NCBI GenBank assembly: GCA_946536825.1
Contig: CAMNEX010000002.1
Location: 1-55,861, forward strand
DNA from: an uncultured Selenomonadales bacterium
Lineage (GTDB): Bacteria; Bacillota; Negativicutes; Selenomonadales; Selenomonadaceae
DNA length: 55,861 nucleotides
Direction: 5' to 3'
Shown here: piece by piece, positions 55,842-55,861 of the stretch
Position numbering within the stretch: position 1 is the first letter of the stretch
Layout: each line of letters begins with the position of its first letter
Notes under the pieces: generated by a model
The model's database searches: none
What the model was told of the DNA's origin: nothing
Seen by the model: the letters and a program-made list of their open reading frames with translations, nothing else
Program-made: the position numbers and the translations under genes

Positions 55842-55861
55842 CAAAAATTTCCTCGGATTAA

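Overview
The window looks like core chromosome from an outer-membrane-bearing Firmicute, probably Negativicutes/Selenomonadales. The inference rests on lpxC-fabZ-lpxA-lpxI genes next to Firmicute-type rnjA, rex, and a secG-est-rnr cluster. No tRNA, rRNA, CRISPR array, phage or IS element was recognised. Main blocks: nagA; uvrC; rnhA; a MacA-like adaptor with a TolC-like protein and tatA; RNase J; mnmA; aspA-dcu; a serine beta-lactamase-like gene; the lipid A operon; rplM-rpsI; a cell-wall turnover group (polysaccharide deacetylase, murQ, mupG, NlpC/P60); cobJ; an Hpt plus hybrid kinase pair; a 3082-aa RTX-like repeat protein; rplI-O-antigen ligase-rex-secG-est-Uma2-thioesterase-rnr-OGT-Uma2-SAM-MT-like; rpsO; nhaC; aroE-DUF4230-aroF-tyrA; and two tandem membrane diguanylate cyclases. 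Best leads: (1) an over-represented, strand-indifferent 8-mer CCGCGCAG/CTGCGCGG, at least 35 hand-located copies, none seen in the 9.2 kb RTX gene; (2) the two-tier architecture of the giant RTX-like protein; (3) GGDEF proteins with an ECF-S-component-like N-terminal membrane domain; (4) a homopolymer frameshift or leader peptide at the start of the beta-lactamase-like gene; (5) two Uma2 paralogues and a GT41 gene interleaved in the secG-est-rnr operon; (6) probable leader or attenuator structures before rplM, rplI and rpsO. All family calls come from reading the supplied translations; no database search was run.
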